Source: Nocardioides sp. S-1144
GTDB lineage: Bacteria; Actinomycetota; Actinomycetes; Propionibacteriales; Nocardioidaceae
Reading direction: 5' to 3'
Assembly (NCBI RefSeq): GCF_005954645.2
Contig: NZ_CP040695.2
Location: 186,001 to 250,000, forward strand
Length of the DNA stretch: 64,000 nt
The notes below the pieces were generated by a model that saw only the letters and a list, made by a program, of their open reading frames with translations, was not told the origin of the DNA and searched no databases. This document shows, piece after piece, positions 43,356 to 51,794 of the stretch; within the stretch, counting starts at the first letter, position 1, and every line of letters starts with the position of its first letter. The position numbers and the translations under genes are program-made.

Positions 43356-44201
43356 TCAGAGGCGGGCCGCGGTGCGCACCAGGCCGGCCACCCCGGCCGA
43401 CGTGCTGTGCGAGGGCCAGGCGATCACGGTCGTCACGCGGGGCGCGTCGGAGAGCGGCACGACGGCCAGCCCGTCGCGCAGGTCGGCCCGCACCGCCTCG
43501 GGCAGCACGACCGCCGCGCGGCCGAGCCGCACCAGCTGCAGGACCTGGGTGAGGTCGCGCAGCTCGGGGCCGGGCCCGTCGGGGTAGCTGCCGTCGAGGT
43601 GCGGCCAGCGCGGCAGCGGCAGGTCGGGGATCGAGGCCGCCTCGGCCACCGTCATCGACGTCCGGGCGCTCGCCGGGTGGCCGCTGGGCAGGATCAGCAG
43701 CTGGTCCTCGACGAGGAGCTCGTCGGCGTCGAAGCCGCTCGTGTCGTCGAAGGGCCGGTGCAGGATCGCGACGTCGGCGCGTCCGTCGCGCAGCATCGGC
43801 GCCTGGTGCCCGGGCGGGCTGAGCACGACCTCGACGTCGACCGCGTCGGGCTCGGCGGCGTAGGCGTCGAGCAGCTTGGCCATCAGCTCCTCCGAGGCCC
43901 CCGCCTTGGCGGTGAGCACCACCGAGGCCCGACCCCCGGCCGCCGCCGCGCGCCGGGTGCGCCGCTCGGCGGCCTCGACCGCGGCGAGCGCGGCCCGGCC
44001 CTCGTGCAGGAGGGTCTCGCCGGCGCTGGTGAGGGTCACGCCCCGCGGCGTCCGCACGAACAGCGCGGTCCCGAGGCGCCGTTCGAGCTGGCCGATCGCG
44101 CGCGACAGCGGCGGCTGCGCCATCCCGAGCCGCTGGGCCGCCCGACCCACGTGCGCCTCCTCGGCGACGGCGACGAAGTAGCGCAGCTCGCGGGTCTCCA
44201 C
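43356..44201 (-). CDS. LysR family regulator
   Basis: A 281-residue LysR protein: ETRELRYFVAVAEEAHVGRAAQRLGMAQPPLSRAIGQLERRLG is the DNA-binding domain (landmark), followed by an effector domain with VAILHRPFDD and GRAAVVLPEAV. The GTG at 44199-44201 is preferred to the ATG at 44234 because the latter lies within the LysR box at 44233-44247; TAGCCT (44209-44214) sits seven bases before this GTG. The divergent SDR gene is the likely target. Confidence 0.87.
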   Translation of the reverse strand: METRELRYFVAVAEEAHVGRAAQRLGMAQPPLSRAIGQLERRLGTALFVRTPRGVTLTSAGETLLHEGRAALAAVEAAERRTRRAAAAGGRASVVLTAKAGASEELMAKLLDAYAAEPDAVDVEVVLSPPGHQAPMLRDGRADVAILHRPFDDTSGFDADELLVEDQLLILPSGHPASARTSMTVAEAASIPDLPLPRWPHLDGSYPDGPGPELRDLTQVLQLVRLGRAAVVLPEAVRADLRDGLAVVPLSDAPRVTTVIAWPSHSTSAGVAGLVRTAARL

Positions 44202-44232
44202 GTCGTCCAGGCTACGCCGCTCACCTGGCCTC

Positions 44233-44247
44233 ATACCGCTGCGGTAT
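44233..44247. promoter_or_regulatory. LysR box (ATAC-N7-GTAT)
   Basis: ATACCG-CTG-CGGTAT, perfectly symmetric and matching the classic LysR recognition form. It lies between the divergent LysR and SDR genes. Confidence 0.8.
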
Positions 44248-44250
44248 CGG

Positions 44251-44267
44251 CACCGACCCGATCGGTG
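44251..44267. promoter_or_regulatory. Second inverted repeat in the LysR/SDR region
   Basis: CACCGA-CCCGA-TCGGTG, perfect arms, placed three bases after the LysR box and upstream of the SDR -10 (CACGAT, 44292-44297). It may be the activation site. Confidence 0.6.
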
Positions 44268-44303
44268 TTGGAGGCCCGCGCCGCCGCGAACCACGATCGA
44301 GGC

Positions 44304-45050
44304 ATGACTGACGACACCACTCCCACCACCGACACCAAGAAGATCGCGCTGGTCACCGGCGCCAACAAGGGCATCGGCTACGAGATCGCCGCGGGCCTGG
44401 CCCGCCGCGGCTTCCGCGTCGGGGTCGGCGCCCGCGACGCCGGCCGCCGCGAGGACGCCGTCGCCAAGCTCCGCGCGGAGGGGCACGACGTGTTCGGCGT
44501 GCCGCTCGACGTCACCGACGACGCCAGCGTCGCCGCCGCCGCGGCCCAGCTCGAGGCCGAGGGCGGCCTCGACGTCCTCGTCAACAACGCCGCCATCACC
44601 GGGGGGATGCCGCAGGAGCCGTCGCAGGTGAGCGCCGAGCAGGTGCTCCGCGTCGTCGACACCAACGTCATCGGCGTCCTCCGGGTCACCAACGCGGTGC
44701 TCCCGCTCCTGCGCCGCGCCGCCTCGCCGCGGGTCGTGAACGTGTCGAGCACCGTCGGCTCGCTGACCCTCCAGACCGCCCAGGCGGACGCCGTCGGGCC
44801 GATCTCGGCGGCCTACTCGCCCACGAAGTCGTACCTCAACGCCATCACGATCCAGTACGCCAAGGAGCTCGCCGGCACCGGGATCCTCGTCAACGCCGGA
44901 TGTCCGGGCTTCGTCGCGACCGACCTCAACGGCCACCGGGGCACCCGGACGCCGGAGCAGGGCGCCGCGGTCTTCCTCGAGCTCGCCACCCTCCCCGACG
45001 ACGGCCCCAGCGGCACGTTCCGCGACGCCGACGGCATCCAGCCCTGGTAG
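44304..45050 (+). CDS. Short-chain dehydrogenase/reductase
   Basis: A 248-residue SDR: IALVTGANKGIGYEIA, LVNNAAITGG, VVNVSSTVGSL and the YSPTK catalytic pair, then CPGFVATDL. The GANKGIG cofactor loop and short length resemble carbonyl-reductase-like NADPH enzymes. ATG 44304 lies six bases after CACGAT, so it may be leaderless. LysR-controlled SDRs of this kind often reduce reactive carbonyls; the substrate is unknown. Confidence 0.88.
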   Translation: MTDDTTPTTDTKKIALVTGANKGIGYEIAAGLARRGFRVGVGARDAGRREDAVAKLRAEGHDVFGVPLDVTDDASVAAAAAQLEAEGGLDVLVNNAAITGGMPQEPSQVSAEQVLRVVDTNVIGVLRVTNAVLPLLRRAASPRVVNVSSTVGSLTLQTAQADAVGPISAAYSPTKSYLNAITIQYAKELAGTGILVNAGCPGFVATDLNGHRGTRTPEQGAAVFLELATLPDDGPSGTFRDADGIQPW

Positions 45051-45066
45051 GACCTTCCGCCCGGGG

Positions 45067-45639
45067 TCACCGCGTGCGCGTGGCGCGCAGTCCCTGGTCG
45101 ACGAGGTCGACCATCCAGGCGAAGCTGTCGTCGACGTCGGTGTCGAGGCGGAAGCCGCCCTCGACCTCCAGGACGGCGAAGCCGTGCAGCATGCTGCGCA
45201 GCGTGCGCAGGGCGTGCACCTCCTGGTCGGCGTCGAGCCCGTAGCCGTGCAGCACGGCCGAGAACGACTCGAGCATGCGGTCGATGGCGGGGGCGAGGGC
45301 GTCGTCCGGCCCCGTGGGACGCACCGTGTTCCCGGCTGCGTACCGGCCGGGGTGGGCCCGGACGTAGGCGCGCATCGCCCGGGCGGCCGCGACCAGGGCC
45401 TCGGTCCCGGCCCGACCCTGGGTGGCGTCGCGCAGGGCGTCGCCGAGCTCGGTTGCGGCCAGCACCGCGATGCGGTGCACGAGGTCGGCGTGGCCGCCGA
45501 CGTGCTTGTAGAGCGAGGGGGTCCTGACGGCGAGACGCTCCGCGAGCAGCCCCATGCTGAGCTGGGAGAACCCGACCTCGTCGGCCAGCGCGGCCGCGGC
45601 CTCGGTGACGGCGGCGGGGGTCAGGCCGGCCCTAGGCAC
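45067..45639 (-). CDS. TetR family regulator
   Basis: A 190-residue protein with the TetR helix-turn-helix near residues 8-55 (VTEAAAALADEVGFSQLSMGLLAERLAVRTPSLYKHVGG, landmark) and a WHG-type C-terminal domain (MLHGFAVLEVEGGFRLDTDVDDSFAWMV). The GTG start overlaps the end of the upstream hydrolase gene by eight bases, so the pair is an operon. It probably controls it through the operator at 46504-46522. Confidence 0.87.
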   Translation of the reverse strand: MPRAGLTPAAVTEAAAALADEVGFSQLSMGLLAERLAVRTPSLYKHVGGHADLVHRIAVLAATELGDALRDATQGRAGTEALVAAARAMRAYVRAHPGRYAAGNTVRPTGPDDALAPAIDRMLESFSAVLHGYGLDADQEVHALRTLRSMLHGFAVLEVEGGFRLDTDVDDSFAWMVDLVDQGLRATRTR

Positions 45640-46471
45640 GGGGCAGCACCCGGGCCAGGAACGGCAGGGTCACCGCGACCACCTGGTCGGGGACCTCGGC
45701 GTGCGGGTAGTGGCCGGCGCCCTCCAGGACCGTCAGCTCGCCGAGGCCGTCGGGCAGGTCGTCGATGATGCGCTGTCCCTCGGCCCGCGGGTCGGCCCAG
45801 TCGGGGTCGGCGCTGCCCTCGACGACCAGGACCGGGCAGCGGACGTCGGCCAGGCGCGCACCGGCGTCGGTCGGCTTCGACCTGGCCATGGCCTGCAGCG
45901 CCTTCATCCGGCCGGGCTCGGCCAGGGTGGCGTCGATGCGCGCCAGCTCGGCGTCCCAGTCGGCGGGCTTGGCGGGGTAGGCGAGGTCGAGGTACTTCCG
46001 CCAGCTCGCGCGGCTCCCGGTGAGCAGGGTCCGCCCCAGGTGCAGGGTGCCCCTCCGGTAGCGCCTGACCCTGAGGAAGCTCCCGACCGGGAACGACTGG
46101 GCCCGGGTGAAGGGAGCGAACTCGACGAGGCCGGCGACCAGCTCGGGTGCGGTGGCGGCGGCGATCGTCGCGGCTCCGCCGCTGATGGACTGACCGACGA
46201 TCACGGCCGGCCCGCCACCCAGGTGGCGGACCAGCGCGACCAGGTCACCGGCGATGTCGGTGCGGCTGTAGCCGTCCCACCCGAGACTGGACTCGCCGCA
46301 GCCGCGGAGGTCGACCGAGGCCACGCGGTAGCCCGCCTCGACAAGCGCGGGGGCGACGAACCGGTACGAGTGCCGGCTGTCACCCATCCCGTGGGCGAGG
46401 ACGACCAGCGGCCCCTGCCCGACGACGTCGTGAGCGAGGCGGTGGTCGCCGAGGTGCAGGTAGTCGGTCAT
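45632..46471 (-). CDS. Alpha/beta-fold hydrolase
   Basis: A 279-residue protein: VVLAHGMGDSRHSYRF (oxyanion turn), nucleophile serine in VGQSISGG, acid in VVEGSADPDWADP and histidine in EGAGHYPHAEVP, a complete triad with a helical cap in between. It is similar to epoxide-hydrolase/haloperoxidase-like esterases; substrate unknown. A good promoter with overlapping operator precedes it, and its regulator gene follows. Confidence 0.88.
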   Translation of the reverse strand: MTDYLHLGDHRLAHDVVGQGPLVVLAHGMGDSRHSYRFVAPALVEAGYRVASVDLRGCGESSLGWDGYSRTDIAGDLVALVRHLGGGPAVIVGQSISGGAATIAAATAPELVAGLVEFAPFTRAQSFPVGSFLRVRRYRRGTLHLGRTLLTGSRASWRKYLDLAYPAKPADWDAELARIDATLAEPGRMKALQAMARSKPTDAGARLADVRCPVLVVEGSADPDWADPRAEGQRIIDDLPDGLGELTVLEGAGHYPHAEVPDQVVAVTLPFLARVLPRA

Positions 46472-46503
46472 GGGGACTCCGAGGGTTCGAGGTTGACTAG
46501 TGA

Positions 46504-46536
46504 CATTAGCCTAAGGCTAATGACGTTAGCCGTCAA
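46504..46536 (-). promoter_or_regulatory. TetR operator and promoter of the hydrolase operon
   Basis: Minus strand TTGACG (46531-46536), 17 bases, TAGGCT (46508-46513). CATTAGCC-TAA-GGCTAATG (46504-46522), perfect 8-base arms, covers the -10; an extra GTTAGCC half-site (46524-46530) sits in the spacer. Confidence 0.8.
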
Positions 46537-46541
46537 GGGTG

Positions 46542-47769
46542 TCAGGTTCGCAACGGGTGGGTGTCTCCGGTGGCGTGGGTCTGGTGGTGGTGGAAGGGGC
46601 AGAGGAGGACGGCGTCGCGGGTGTCGGTGGTGCCGCCCTCGGACCACGGGACGGCGTGGTGGGTGTGGCAGTACGCCGCTGGTGTGGTGCAGGTCGGGTG
46701 TTGGCAGTGCTGTTGCTCGAGAGTGAGGGCGAGGCGTTGGGCCGGGGTGTGGAAGCGGCGCTTGCGGCCGAGGTCGAGGACCTGGCCCTGGCCACCCAGG
46801 GCGGCGGGGATGATGCCGGCCTCGCAGGCCAGGCGGCGGGCTTCGGTGGGTGAGAGCGCGGTCCCGGTGTCGAGGTGGGCGGCTGCGAGTCCTCCGTTGA
46901 GCGTGTCGAGGGTCATCGTCACGACCACCGTGGCGTTGACCCCGCCCATCGCGGGCAGCTGGTCGGCGGGGTAGCGCTCGACGTACTCGCCGAACGCCTG
47001 CCCGAGGCGTTCCGGGGTCGGCTTCTCGTGGTCGTAGGAGCCGGCGCCGTGCTCGGCGCGCACGTGCTTCGGAGCCGCGATCGCGGAGAGCGCCTTGCGC
47101 AGCATCCAGGCCTGCGCCGACGGCAGGGTGAACCGGCCGTGCGCAAGCCCCTCGCCGTCGTCCCACATCGCGAAGCGGGTCCTCTTCCGGGCCCGGGCCT
47201 CCTCGGCCTCGAGCAGGCGGGCCTCGTGCTCGTCGGCCTTGTCGAGGTCGAGGGTCTCCAGGATCCGCCGACCCAGGGTCTTCAGGTCGTGGGCGTCGTG
47301 GTGGGCCGCCTCGTCGAGCAGGTGGGCCTCCGCCTTCTCGCGCCACGAGAAGTGCTCGCCGTCGAGGTCCCCGACGGCAGCGGCGATGACCTTGGCCTGC
47401 TCGCCGTGGACCCGACCGGACGCCATGGCGGCCCGGACCGATTCGTGGGCGGCCAGATCATCGGCCAGCCGAGTCTTCCGCGCTGCCTCGGCGCCGGTCA
47501 CCCGGGTGGTCCGAGCCCAGCCACGCCGCGAGCGACCGCGCCCCGATCGAACCCGGCAGGTCAAGCACCCCGGCATGGCCGACGACGCGGGCCTCGAGCT
47601 CCTGCACCCCAGCCACGAGCCCGGCCAGCCGCGGCACCAGGTCAGCCGTGGCGGCGGCGTCCAGCGACCAGGTCGGAGCGTCCACGAGGCCCGCGAGCTC
47701 GGTCTCGAGCAGCGCGACGAACCGGGCGACGGGGTGCCCGTCGTGACGGTCGCCGGGGTGCTTGCTCAT
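46542..47769 (-). pseudogene. DUF222/HNH endonuclease (13E12-type), frameshifted
   Basis: From ATG 47767-47769 the N-terminal DUF222 part reads as far as GARSLAAWLG, then the frame is lost. The remainder (TTRVTGAEAARKTRLADDL onward) is in the next frame and ends with an HNH zinc site (CQHPTC...CHTHHAVPWSEGGTTD...LLCPFHH). Dropping one G from the GGG at 47516-47518 joins them as AAWLARTTRVTGAEA, giving about 408 residues. So either a single-base insertion or a sequencing error. Genes of this repeat family are LexA-controlled in mycobacteria, and an SOS-like box precedes this one. The HNH site itself is intact. Confidence 0.83.
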
Positions 47770-47775
47770 GACCTG

Positions 47776-47814
47776 ATTCTAGGCGCCACCACCGACAATC
47801 GAAACTGTGTTCGA
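47776..47814 (-). promoter_or_regulatory. SOS (LexA) box and promoter of the HNH gene
   Basis: TCGAAACTGTGTTCGA (47799-47814) matches the actinobacterial SOS consensus TCGAAC-N4-GTTCGA except for one base. It overlaps the -35 (TTTCGA); TAGAAT (47776-47781) is the -10, six bases before ATG. Confidence 0.75.
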
Positions 47815-47877
47815 CCAGCCTGTGGAGGAGTCACCTGGCTCATCGATCAACTCTCTGCCGAGGGCTGTCGCGTCGCC

Positions 47878-47883
47878 TACGGT
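47878..47883 (+). promoter_or_regulatory. -10 box for the secreted protein (leaderless)
   Basis: TACGGT, six bases before the GTG at 47890. Confidence 0.5.
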
Positions 47884-47889
47884 GACCCG

Positions 47890-48780
47890 GTGCTGAAACG
47901 GTCGCGGGTCCTGGGTCCCCTCCTCGTCGTGCTCCTGCTGCTGGTCGGCAGCGGGGTGACCGGGCCCGCGCGCCCGGCGTCCGCTGCGGTCGCCGGGCCT
48001 GCGGCGACGTCCACCACCGGCTCGGCGCCGGGGTTCCGGTGCGTCATGGATGCGTTCGGCCACACGACCTCCGGTCGGATCATGTTCCGGCGCGTGGTGA
48101 ACGCCCGGGTGACGGTCTCGAGGTCGACGCGCGAGCGACTCGACTGGCGACCGATCTCGTGGGCGCTGATGAGCTCCGCCTCCGAGCCGGGGCACGAGAC
48201 GACGCGGCAGGTGGTCGCGGCGACCGACGGCAAGGTGCGCGTCGTCGAGACCGCCTGGGACGGTCGAGACCGCCTGGACGTGCGGGTGATCAAGGTGATC
48301 GGTCACGGGTACCCCAGCCGCCTGGTCACCTTCGACACCCGCCGCCTCTACTGGGTCGCCCCCGACGGGTCGCTGCAGCGCGCGACGTGGACCGGTCGAG
48401 AGCTCGCCAACCGGACCACCGTGCCGGTCTCGATCGACGGCGCCACCGCGATGACCTCGTTCCTGACCGATCGCGGACCCCGCATCTACTACACCGACGG
48501 CTCCGGCGACCTCCACGTCGTCGCCGACGAGGGGCCACGCTCGACCGACACCGTGCTCGGTTCAGCGGGCCACGACGTCACCACCGGCCTGCGCGCCGGC
48601 ACCTGCACGTCGCCGGACCTCACCGAGGTCCGCCCCTACGTCGGTCTCCTGTCCGTCGACCGCAGGACCGGTGTCGGCCACTTCCAGCGGGCCCTGCGGC
48701 CGGAGTCGCTCGACGACAGCGACGTCACCACGCCGGTGCGGGTCACCCCCTCGGACTGGACCTGGCGGCGCCTGGGGTGA
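47890..48780 (+). CDS. Secreted hypothetical protein
   Basis: A 296-residue protein with a signal peptide (basic KRSR, hydrophobic LLVVLLLLVG, cut after ARPASA near residue 31). The mature part is beta-rich, with repeated short strands (RLYWVAPDGSLQRATW, RIYYTDGSGDLHVVADEG) that suggest a beta-propeller-like fold, and two cysteines (RCVMDAFG, GTCTSPDL) that could form a disulfide. I do not recognise the family. The GTG start is supported by TACGGT six bases upstream. Confidence 0.75.
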   Translation: MLKRSRVLGPLLVVLLLLVGSGVTGPARPASAAVAGPAATSTTGSAPGFRCVMDAFGHTTSGRIMFRRVVNARVTVSRSTRERLDWRPISWALMSSASEPGHETTRQVVAATDGKVRVVETAWDGRDRLDVRVIKVIGHGYPSRLVTFDTRRLYWVAPDGSLQRATWTGRELANRTTVPVSIDGATAMTSFLTDRGPRIYYTDGSGDLHVVADEGPRSTDTVLGSAGHDVTTGLRAGTCTSPDLTEVRPYVGLLSVDRRTGVGHFQRALRPESLDDSDVTTPVRVTPSDWTWRRLG

Positions 48781-48903
48781 GTCGCGGATCCCTCCGGCGA
48801 CCCCGAGCGACGACGCGGGGGAAGAGCCAGGGCTGTTCCCGATGGTGGGCGGGGCCCGGATGACGCAGGCTGGAGGAACCAGTCGACCCACCGGAGGACC
48901 ACC

Positions 48904-49158
48904 ATGACCGACATCCGTTCCAGCTTCGCCCGTCAGGGCCTCGTGCGTCCCCGGGACGGCCAGGTGCTCGGCGGCGTCTGCGCCGGCATCGGGCGCCGGC
49001 TCGGACTCACCCCGTGGACCACGCGCCTGCTGTTCGTGCTGGTGCTGATGGTCCTGCCCGGCAGCCAGCTGCTGGTCTACCCCGTGCTGTGGATCCTGAT
49101 GCCGACCGAGGACGCCGCCACCGCGGCAGCCGCGCCGGCGACGTGCTCGGCCGCCTAG
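48904..49158 (+). CDS. PspC domain protein
   Basis: An 84-residue protein with one PspC unit: LVRPRDGQVLGGVCAGIGRRLGLTPWTTRLLFVLVLMVL, a helix-turn plus one or two membrane segments (landmark), ending in LLVYPVLWILMP and an alanine-rich tail. PspC proteins sense or respond to membrane stress; this minimal form has no extra domains. RBS CCGGAGGACCACC precedes ATG 48904. Confidence 0.9.
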   Translation: MTDIRSSFARQGLVRPRDGQVLGGVCAGIGRRLGLTPWTTRLLFVLVLMVLPGSQLLVYPVLWILMPTEDAATAAAAPATCSAA

Positions 49159-49213
49159 GCGCACCGCCGGAGCGCGACGGGTCGCACGGGCCGGCCGGGA
49201 CCCTGTTTGAAGT

Positions 49214-49227
49214 CCCGCGAACGCGGG
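49214..49227 (+). terminator. Hairpin after the PspC gene
   Basis: CCCGCG-AA-CGCGGG, perfect arms, 56 bases after the stop. Confidence 0.5.
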
Positions 49228-49271
49228 CACACGCCAGCCCGACCACCCGTCACACCACCCCAGGAGAATCT

Positions 49272-49631
49272 GTGTCCCTGCGTCGCGCGGCAGCCGCTGC
49301 CGTTCTGTCCACCGCCCTCGTCAGCACCGCCGCCCTCGCCCCGGCCGGCGCCGCGACGGTCGACGCCTCGTCCGAGCGGGCCGCCGCGAAGGGCTGCGTG
49401 TCGAAGCCCGAGTACCGCAAGATCAAGAACGGCATGACCATCGCCAAGGTCAAGCGGATCACCGGCACCGCCGGCACGCAGGTCAGCAAGACGCCCCTGC
49501 CCGACGGCAAGTTCGTCGTCGGCCGCGCCTACAAGGTCTGCACCTCGAAGAACGGCGCCGTCGGCATCGCCTTCACCAACCAGAACAGCAAGAGCTACAA
49601 GGTCGCCTCGAAGTCCGCGGTCTGGGGCTGA
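49272..49631 (+). CDS. Small secreted BLIP-like/SmpA-like protein
   Basis: A 119-residue protein with a signal peptide (LRRAAAAAVLSTALVSTAALAPAGA, cut near residue 26) and a mature part of about 90 residues: CVSKPEYRKIKNGMTIAKVKRITG, then KTPLPDGKFVVGRAYKVC. The EYRKIKNGMTxxKVxxI helix-and-strand motif with two cysteines resembles actinobacterial secreted proteins of the beta-lactamase-inhibitor/SmpA fold. Function unknown. GTG start with CAGGAGAATCT upstream. Confidence 0.72.
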   Translation: MSLRRAAAAAVLSTALVSTAALAPAGAATVDASSERAAAKGCVSKPEYRKIKNGMTIAKVKRITGTAGTQVSKTPLPDGKFVVGRAYKVCTSKNGAVGIAFTNQNSKSYKVASKSAVWG

Positions 49632-49638
49632 GCGCCAC

Positions 49639-49653
49639 CCGTTGACCCAACGG
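49639..49653 (+). terminator. First of two tandem hairpins
   Basis: CCGTTG-ACC-CAACGG, perfect arms, directly before a larger hairpin. Confidence 0.5.
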
Positions 49654-49692
49654 CGCCCGGGGTGGACACCACGAGGTGTTCCGCCCCGGGCG
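49654..49692 (+). terminator. Long terminator hairpin
   Basis: CGCCCGGGG pairs with CCCCGGGCG (9 bp), continued inside by GGACACC/GGTGTTCC around ACGA with a one-base bulge. Confidence 0.75.
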
Positions 49693-49741
49693 TCGGCGCA
49701 CCCGGACGTGTTCCGTCCGGATCTGCTGCCAGGCTCTCAGG

Positions 49742-50869
49742 ATGAGCACAGCCCCCGAGCCGGAGATGTCGGTGTCGTGGCCCCAGGCGCTGGCGTGGCG
49801 GATGGGGCGCCACCTCCTCGAGCCGGTCGGCACCGCGTCGGTGGCCGACGTCGTCCGGCGACTGGGTGCGGTGCTCGCGCTCGACGGCTCGCTGGCCGAG
49901 CTGGCGGTCCGCTCGCGGCGCGCGGACTCGCGCAGCGGTGAGCTGGCGGCGGCGTGGCACGCCGGCGAGGTCGTCAAGACGTTCGCGTTCCGGGGGTCGA
50001 TGCACCACCTCTCGCCCGCGGACGGCGGCACCTACCTCGCGCTGCGGGCGGCCGGTCGCCAGTGGGAGCTCCCGAGCTGGGTCGAGCACTACCGCCTGCG
50101 GCCCGGGGACTGGCCGGACTTCCGGGCCGCCGTCCGCGAGGCGCTGTCGGCCGGGCCGTCGACCGTGGCCGAGCTCGGCGAGACACTCGTGGCCGACCGG
50201 CGCTACCGCCACCTCGGGCCGACCTTCGCCGCCGGCGCCGGCACCCTGGTCAAGCCGCTGTGCTGGCAGGGCGACGTGAGCCTCGGGCCGCCGCGCGACG
50301 GGGCGACGACCCTGCAGCGGCTGGACACCAACCCGCGCTGGGCGGGGATCCCCGACCTCGACGAGGCGGGCCCGCGGGCGGTGCTGGCCTACCTGCGCAC
50401 CTACGGACCGGCCACGCCGGAGCACGTCCAGCACTGGCTCGGGGACGGCCTCAGCGCGGGTCGCAAGCGGCTCTCGGGATGGCTCGCGGGCCTGGGTGAC
50501 CGGCTGGTCGCGGTCGACGTCGACGGGACGACGGCCCTCGTCGCGCGGGAGGACGCCGACCCGCTGGCGGCCGCGTCGCCGAGCGAGGTGGTGCGGTTCC
50601 TGCCCGGCCACGACCAGTGGGTGATCGGCCCGGGCACCCGCGACCCCCACGTCACGCCGCCGGCGCGGCGCGACCTGATGACCCGCAAGGCCAACCCGGT
50701 CGTGCACGGCGGCGTCGTCCGCGGCACCTGGACGGCGCGCGGGGACGACCTCGTCGTGACCTGGCTCGACGAGCGGCCGGCACCGGGGGAGGCCGTCGTC
50801 CGCGAGGCCGACCGCCTCGCCGGACTGCTCGGCCGCGACCTGCGCCTCACCGTCACCCCGGCGACGTAG
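49742..50869 (+). CDS. Winged-helix DNA-binding domain protein (HTH_42/YcaQ superfamily)
   Basis: A 375-residue protein of the PF06224 superfamily that includes the crosslink glycosylases AlkZ/AlkX. Landmarks are the FAFRGSMHHLSPADGG, GPSTVAELGETL, RTYGPATPEHVQHWLG and LPGHDQWVIGPGTRDPHV segments. Where AlkZ-type enzymes have a Q-x-Q/D catalytic motif, the aligned stretch here reads LGAVLALDGSLAEL, with no glutamine, so glycosylase activity is doubtful. ATG 49742 follows CAGGCT by six bases. Confidence 0.8.
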   Translation: MSTAPEPEMSVSWPQALAWRMGRHLLEPVGTASVADVVRRLGAVLALDGSLAELAVRSRRADSRSGELAAAWHAGEVVKTFAFRGSMHHLSPADGGTYLALRAAGRQWELPSWVEHYRLRPGDWPDFRAAVREALSAGPSTVAELGETLVADRRYRHLGPTFAAGAGTLVKPLCWQGDVSLGPPRDGATTLQRLDTNPRWAGIPDLDEAGPRAVLAYLRTYGPATPEHVQHWLGDGLSAGRKRLSGWLAGLGDRLVAVDVDGTTALVAREDADPLAAASPSEVVRFLPGHDQWVIGPGTRDPHVTPPARRDLMTRKANPVVHGGVVRGTWTARGDDLVVTWLDERPAPGEAVVREADRLAGLLGRDLRLTVTPAT

Positions 50870-51788
50870 CCGGCGGCCGGTCCCGCGCCCCCGAGGGCCC
50901 CGGCTGCCGGGCCGGGCCCGACCCCACGAGGGCCGCCACGAGGGCCCGCGCCGCCGCACCCGGGCCGTCGTGGCGTCGGGTGCAGACGGCGACCGACCAC
51001 GGCGCGGGACCGTCGACGAGGTCGACCCGGACGCAGCCCGGGGCCTCGACGACGTCGGGGACCACGGCGACGCCCACCCCCGCGGCGACGTAGCGCGGGA
51101 CCGAGGGCAGCTCGGCCACCTCGACCACGAGTCGCCGCCGCACCCCCCGCTCACCGAGCGTGCGGTCGAGCAGCACCCGGTTGCCGTAGCCGGCCAGCGT
51201 GTCGACCCAGCCCTCGTCGGCGAGCTCGGCGAGGCGGACCCGACGCCGTCGCGCCAGTCGGTGACCGGGCGGGACCAGGACCACGAACGGCAGCGCCACC
51301 AGCGGCACCGAGACGAGGTCGGGGTCGCTCCTGTCGGGGAGGGAGGAGAAGGCGACGTCGAGGCGGCCGCGGCGCAGGTCGTCGACCAGCCCGGTGGACC
51401 CGTGCGGCGAGGCCGACAGGACGAGGTCGACGAGCGGGTGCTCGGCACGGAACGTCGCCACCACGTGCGGGAGGTCGACGACGTCGAGCCCCGCGAAGGA
51501 GCCGAGGCGGACCCGCCCGCGCAGCTGCGCGTCGTCGTCGGCGGCGACGTCGTGCATCCGCGTCGCCGCGGCCAGGAGCGCCCGGGCCTCGGGCAGCACC
51601 CGCTCCCCGGCCTCGGTCAGGCGCATGCTGCGCGTCGTCCGCTCGAACAACCGGGTGCCGAGCTCGTGCTCGAGGCTGCGCACCCCGGCCGAGACCGTCG
51701 ACTGCGCGGCGTACAGCCGGCGGGCGGCGCGGGTGACGCTCAGCTCCTCCGCCACGGCGACGAACTGCTCGACGGCACGCTGGTCCAT
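50853..51788 (-). CDS. LysR family regulator
   Basis: A 311-residue LysR: RAVEQFVAVAEELSVTRAARRLYAAQSTVSAGVRSLEHELGTRLFER is the DNA-binding domain (landmark), and LGSFAGLDVVDLPHVVATF begins the effector domain. ATG 51786-51788 lies six bases after CATAAT, a near-consensus -10, which selects this start over one six codons upstream. It is divergent from an MFS exporter gene, its likely target. Its last 17 bases overlap the end of the convergent winged-helix gene. Confidence 0.88.
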   Translation of the reverse strand: MDQRAVEQFVAVAEELSVTRAARRLYAAQSTVSAGVRSLEHELGTRLFERTTRSMRLTEAGERVLPEARALLAAATRMHDVAADDDAQLRGRVRLGSFAGLDVVDLPHVVATFRAEHPLVDLVLSASPHGSTGLVDDLRRGRLDVAFSSLPDRSDPDLVSVPLVALPFVVLVPPGHRLARRRRVRLAELADEGWVDTLAGYGNRVLLDRTLGERGVRRRLVVEVAELPSVPRYVAAGVGVAVVPDVVEAPGCVRVDLVDGPAPWSVAVCTRRHDGPGAAARALVAALVGSGPARQPGPSGARDRPPATSPG

Positions 51789-51794
51789 GAGCCC

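Noticed and set aside
46542-47769. HNH gene as part of a mobile element or intron
   Set aside because: No terminal repeats, target duplication or reverse transcriptase are visible; 13E12-type genes are usually free-standing.
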